A program made the translations under genes and the position numbers. This document shows, one piece after another, positions 60,526 to 64,000 of a stretch of DNA of 64,000 nt (within the stretch, counting starts at the first letter, position 1; every line of letters starts with the position of its first letter). Under the pieces are notes generated by a model. It saw only the letters and a list, made by a program, of their open reading frames with translations. It did not search any database and was not told where the DNA came from. Source of the DNA: Bin5 sp965232575 (lineage in GTDB: Bacteria; Chloroflexota; Anaerolineae; Caldilineales; Caldilineaceae); NCBI GenBank assembly GCA_965232575.1, contig CBDDPZ010000009.1, forward strand, positions 1,116,001 to 1,180,000, in the 5' to 3' direction.

Positions 60526-62613
60526 CTATTCGACGATGAAGTAGACTTCCGGATAGGTCATGGCGCCGGGCATGCCAAGTACGCCCGGGCCGTGCCAACC
60601 GCCCAGCGGAAGGTCATCGCGTGTGGGTACGTTCAGGATCTGGTTGCCTGCCACAATGATGTTGGGTGGATCGGCGATGCCGCCCAACAGGAAGGGACCT
60701 TCGTCGATGTGGATCTGGATGATCTGGAAGGTGAGTTCGTCGCGCTTGTCGACGTCGGGCTCGGCGATCGCCTGCTTGTACAATTCCCACATGCGGTACA
60801 TGGGATCGTCGACCGGGATTTCCTCACGCGGAGGCGTACGATCGCGCGGATCGAGGTCCAATTCGGTCCCTTCTTTGGGTGTGCCTTCTGCCGCCATCCA
60901 AGCTCCGTACAAGGGAGCCCAGCGCCCGCCGCTGCCGTAGGAAACAAGCCAGGCGGGATAGGTGAGCAGGTCCGGGCCGTCCGGCGCGCCGCCGCCATAG
61001 AGGCGAATGTCGTAGGTGGCGCTGGTGGTCATGACACCCAACTGTGAACCCGGAATGGAGTTGACGAACGCGTTGAGGCCGATGGCTTTCCAGTCCTCAA
61101 CCATCAGTTCGGCGGTCTCGATGAAAGCGGTATTGCCGGCCGGGAAGTCGATGCGCACTTCGAGCGGCGAGCCGTCAGGAAGATCGCGGAAACCGTCACC
61201 ATCCTGGTCGGTCACGTCGATCTCGTCGAGCAGGCTGGCGGCCAATTCCGGATCGTAGGTCACGGCGGAATCGCGCCAGGCCACTAGCATCTCCTGGCCT
61301 CTTTCGGTGCGGTTAAACTGACCGGAGTTGGGTGACATTGTTCCCGTGCTGGCGGCCTCTCCCAAGCCTAAGAAGGTGATTTTGCGGATTCTCTCGCGGT
61401 CCATGGCGTGGGACAGGGCGCGACGGTACTGGGTTGTGCGGACGACTGCCCGCTTGGCGTCGTCCGGATTGTTCCAGTTCACGCCCCAGGCGGGCGCGCC
61501 ACCGGCGCCGTTGTCCCAGAGAAGAACGCGATAGTCGCCTTTGGACTCATTTTCTTTGAGGACTGCCAGGTCGCGCAGCGACAGATGGGGGTGGGCGTGG
61601 AAGTTGACGTCGCCGTTGAAGATGCGCAACTTCAGAACTTCGGCGTTTTCGGAATAAGTCACTTCCAGCCTGTCGATATAGGGCAACTGGTTGCCCGCCG
61701 TATCGACGGCGTAGTAGTAGGGATTCCGCTCCAGGACCATGCGGTTGCCAGTCTCAAGCAGGACGGGCATCCAGGCATTGAGGACGGGCCTGTCCGGGTT
61801 ATTCCACCAGTCCTGTTTCTCAGTAAACTCCTCATAGTCGGCAGCATCGGAGTATTCCGGATGGAACTGCTCAAGGTAGTGGCGCGGATAGGGGCCGAAA
61901 TTGCCTGAGACGCCGCCGTTGACAAATGCTGCCAGTTCGATGTCCACCAGCGGGGCGGGCGCTACGAATTTGAAGCGAATTGTATAGTCGTCGATTTTCT
62001 CGGCGGTCATGGGCTGGCCGCCTACGAGCGTCCAGGCAGGCATTGCCATCGGATGGTCCGGGTTGGCAGCCATGTCTTCCCACCAGAAGAGAACGTCATC
62101 GACGGTAAAGGGATTCCCGTCGGACCATTTGGTCCCTTCGCGGAAGTAAAAGGTCCACTCTGAAGCGTCTTCGTTTATCTCCCAGGCTTTCGCCAGCCCT
62201 GGACCAACAGCGGTACCGCCCTCTTCCCAGTGCAGGGGTGAGTGGCCGTACATATAGGCTGAAGTGTCTCGCAGATTGCTGCGGGTAGTCGTGCGCTTCA
62301 GTGTACCGCCATATTTCCCGACTTCGATCCAGGGCAGGTCGATGACCAGAGGATCGATGGGAATGCGTTCTTCAAGGGGAGGCAGATCGCCGGCGGCGAC
62401 CATCTCAGCGAGCTGGGGTGCCTCTTTGGCGGACATCATCGCGTCGCCGGCGCCTTCATCGCTTTCCTGCGCTTCTTCTTCTGCTGCGGCCGGCTCTTCA
62501 GCAGCAGGCTCTGGCCCGCCACCGCAAGCAGACAGGACCAGGGCAAGCACCAGCAGGAGGACCCATGCGACCCCCGCGGTGCGGCTCAATCGGCTGGATC
62601 GGGTTCGGAACAT
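60526..62613 (-). CDS. ABC transporter substrate-binding lipoprotein, family 5, second Dpp system
   Basis: 695 residues, large for the family (500-600 is common). The signal AWVLLLVLALVLSACGGGPEP has a lipobox LSAC, followed by an acidic Glu/Ala-rich linker (about 33-60). Family features: YGGTLKRTTTRSN, LAKAWEINEDASEWTFYFREGTKWSDGNPFTVDDVLFWWEDM, WGVNWNN, RRALSHAMDRERIRKITF, TAELMVEDWKAIGLNAFV. It probably binds an oligosaccharide or similar for the DppBC-like permeases downstream. A hairpin at 62648-62675 separates it from the upstream sulfatase gene, which is likely transcribed with it or terminated there. Confidence 0.92.
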   Translation of the reverse strand: MFRTRSSRLSRTAGVAWVLLLVLALVLSACGGGPEPAAEEPAAAEEEAQESDEGAGDAMMSAKEAPQLAEMVAAGDLPPLEERIPIDPLVIDLPWIEVGKYGGTLKRTTTRSNLRDTSAYMYGHSPLHWEEGGTAVGPGLAKAWEINEDASEWTFYFREGTKWSDGNPFTVDDVLFWWEDMAANPDHPMAMPAWTLVGGQPMTAEKIDDYTIRFKFVAPAPLVDIELAAFVNGGVSGNFGPYPRHYLEQFHPEYSDAADYEEFTEKQDWWNNPDRPVLNAWMPVLLETGNRMVLERNPYYYAVDTAGNQLPYIDRLEVTYSENAEVLKLRIFNGDVNFHAHPHLSLRDLAVLKENESKGDYRVLLWDNGAGGAPAWGVNWNNPDDAKRAVVRTTQYRRALSHAMDRERIRKITFLGLGEAASTGTMSPNSGQFNRTERGQEMLVAWRDSAVTYDPELAASLLDEIDVTDQDGDGFRDLPDGSPLEVRIDFPAGNTAFIETAELMVEDWKAIGLNAFVNSIPGSQLGVMTTSATYDIRLYGGGAPDGPDLLTYPAWLVSYGSGGRWAPLYGAWMAAEGTPKEGTELDLDPRDRTPPREEIPVDDPMYRMWELYKQAIAEPDVDKRDELTFQIIQIHIDEGPFLLGGIADPPNIIVAGNQILNVPTRDDLPLGGWHGPGVLGMPGAMTYPEVYFIVE

Positions 62614-62647
62614 CGGATAACTCCTTTACTGTTTGGTAAGTAGTTCA

Positions 62648-62675
62648 GGCGGAGATGGAAATTCGGGTCTCCGCC
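62648..62675 (-). terminator. hairpin between sulfatase and binding-protein genes
   Basis: GGCGGAGA at 62648-62655 pairs perfectly with TCTCCGCC at 62668-62675 around a 12-base loop, 13 bases after the sulfatase stop codon. There is no T-run, so it may protect or partly terminate the sulfatase transcript. Confidence 0.4.
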
Positions 62676-62688
62676 AGGAAGGTGATTC

Positions 62689-64000
62689 TTAATGTCGTAC
62701 ATCGATATGATAGAACTCGGTATGATAGCCTGGCCAGCTTGTGTTGCGGCGGTCTGCTTCGGTTTCTTGCGGCACGGGCAGAGTTACCCAGCTTCCATCT
62801 TCGACCGCTGCAGATCCCCTGGCCCTGTGCCGCCCGATCAGTTCATTCCGCAGTCGTTCGAGATGCGGCGAGGCTTGGGCGGCGCTGACGAGGTTGCGGA
62901 GTTCTTGCGGATCGTTTTCGAGATCGAAGAGTTGCTCGCTGCCGCCGACGGGGAACCAGAGGTATTTCCAGCGGCCGTCGGTGATGGCATAGTTGCCGGG
63001 CCTGTCGGGGGCGCCCAGGGCTGATTCCAAGGATGGCCGCGGCTCGATCTCTCCGCGTGCCAGGGCGACGAGATCGAGACCGTCGACATCTGTCGGGGGT
63101 GTGCCGCCCGCAGCTGTCACGGCGGTTGGCAGAATGTCGGCGAGCGTGACGAGCGATTGGTTGTGCGTCCCGTGCTGGCGGTTGTCCCAACCCTGCGGCA
63201 TACGCAAGGCAAAGGGCACATGGGCTGAGGGTTCGTGAAAGAAGCCCTTGGCGCCGGCGTGATGGTCGCCCAGGTACTCGCCGTGATCTGAGGTGTAGAT
63301 GATCAGGGTATCGTCGAAGATGTCCATGTCCTGGAGGGCGGCGAAAACGCGGCCCATGTTGTAGTCGATCTGGGTGATGACACCATAGTAGGCGGCGCGC
63401 GCCTCGCGGATTATTTCCGGGGAAACCAAGTCGAACGACTGTTTTTCCCGCATGAGGCGAAATGCGTAGGGAACGTCCTCGTCTTCACTCCAGTCGCCGA
63501 AGACCGGCGGCGGAATGTCACAGTTACGGTACATGGAGTAGTATGGCTCGGGCGGATCGATTGGGGGATGCGGCTTGGAAAAGGAGCACCAAAGGAAGAA
63601 GGGGATGGTTGGGTCGCGGCGTTCGCGAATGTACTCGACACACTGCTCAGCGGTCCAGGATGTTAGTGTCAGGGCTTCGGGGACGGTGGCCATGCCGGGA
63701 TATAGCTCGTTCTGGCCGAGGCCGTGGTGCATGGGCTGGACGTCGTAGCCGCGACGGGCCATGTGGCGGTAGTAGTCCTCGGGCAGGATCATTTCCTGGA
63801 AGCCGTGGCGAGCGCGCTGGGGCGTGAAGTGCATTTTGCCGATGGCGGCGGTCTGGTAGCCCAGTTCGCTCATGCAGGTCGGCAGCGTATTGCTGGCGTC
63901 GGGGATGGCGCGTGAAGACGGTCCGTTGCCGGTCATGCCGTGGGTCGTAACGTATTTCCCGGTCATGATCGACATTCGCGAGGGTACGCAGACCGGGCAG
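62689..64000 (-). CDS. sulfatase (formylglycine type), N-terminus outside the window
   Basis: About 436 residues are visible; the gene is cut by the window end. The frame runs from 64000 through CPVCVPSRMSIMTGKYVTTHGM, where CVPSR is the Cys-x-Pro-x-Arg formylglycine signature, so the 5' end (about 50 codons with the first metal-binding Asp) is missing. Further marks are QTAAIGKMHF, SFSKPHPPIDPPEPYY, IIYTSDHGEYLGDHH, KGFFHEPSAHVPF and WKYLWFPVGGSEQLFDLENDP. It belongs to the S1 sulfatases acting on sulfated sugars. It heads a minus-strand series leading into the second Dpp transporter and PQQ dehydrogenases. Confidence 0.92.
   Translation of the reverse strand, partial: CPVCVPSRMSIMTGKYVTTHGMTGNGPSSRAIPDASNTLPTCMSELGYQTAAIGKMHFTPQRARHGFQEMILPEDYYRHMARRGYDVQPMHHGLGQNELYPGMATVPEALTLTSWTAEQCVEYIRERRDPTIPFFLWCSFSKPHPPIDPPEPYYSMYRNCDIPPPVFGDWSEDEDVPYAFRLMREKQSFDLVSPEIIREARAAYYGVITQIDYNMGRVFAALQDMDIFDDTLIIYTSDHGEYLGDHHAGAKGFFHEPSAHVPFALRMPQGWDNRQHGTHNQSLVTLADILPTAVTAAGGTPPTDVDGLDLVALARGEIEPRPSLESALGAPDRPGNYAITDGRWKYLWFPVGGSEQLFDLENDPQELRNLVSAAQASPHLERLRNELIGRHRARGSAAVEDGSWVTLPVPQETEADRRNTSWPGYHTEFYHIDVRH

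Noticed and set aside
1..64000. CRISPR arrays, tRNA genes, rRNA genes, integrases and prophage
   Set aside because: I saw no regularly spaced repeats, no tRNA-like cloverleaf ending in CCA context and no phage or recombinase proteins.

Overview
The window looks like a contig from a GC-rich, heterotrophic bacterium, most plausibly a member of the Chloroflexota (Caldilinea/Anaerolinea-like, of the kind found in sponge or marine metagenomes). The taxon is an inference. It rests on solute-binding lipoproteins with a twin-arginine-like RRxFL motif followed by a lipobox, an expansion of phytanoyl-CoA dioxygenase (PhyH) family proteins, many Gfo/Idh, ThuA and DUF1961-type proteins, an exported SH3b protein with a Thr-Pro linker, and an RsmD with an APPQY motif. 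I found no rRNA, tRNA, CRISPR array or phage gene.

Layout. 1-2161: end of a corrinoid/iron-siderophore binding protein and cobQ. 2245-3871: ThuA-like protein and a zinc-less MDR dehydrogenase. 4117-6780: HEAT-repeat gene with an in-frame stop, exported SH3b protein, fragment of an AtuA/DUF1446-like gene. 6810-18008: GMC oxidoreductase, PhyH dioxygenases, and an operon-like run with two tandem desaturase-Rieske fusions (MocD-MocE architecture), a Gfo/Idh/MocA dehydrogenase, a TIM-barrel isomerase and a frameshifted SDR. 18079-23735: CUT1-type sugar ABC transporter with a frameshifted binding protein and a frameshifted GH43-like gene. 23955-31769: another PhyH protein, DUF1961 and DUF1349-like proteins, a second CUT1 transporter and an orphan gene. 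31800-38193: gcvP behind a tandem glycine riboswitch and terminator, then rsmD, a membrane protein, a CinA-like amidase and a small coupled gene. 38306-40884: Gfo/Idh protein and a zinc alcohol dehydrogenase.

41141-64000 is a large oligosaccharide-like catabolic region. On the plus strand, two paralogous TIM-barrel glycosidase-like proteins bracket a Dpp-type transporter and a DapA-superfamily aldolase. On the minus strand a second Dpp-type transporter is followed by three lipoproteins carrying four discoidin plus PQQ-sugar-dehydrogenase modules. Formylglycine sulfatases stand at both ends of the minus-strand block. The likely theme is desulfation, oxidation and import of sulfated or otherwise decorated sugars.

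Two recurrent oddities stand out. Five otherwise recognisable genes are broken by one frameshift or stop each, which may be decay or residual assembly error. None of the four ABC importers has an ATPase gene nearby, so they probably share ATPases encoded elsewhere. The most interesting candidate system is the cluster at about 10.5-16.1 kb, whose parts (MocA, MocC-, MocD- and MocE-like) parallel rhizopine (methyl-inosamine) catabolism but with the oxygenase and its ferredoxin fused and duplicated.
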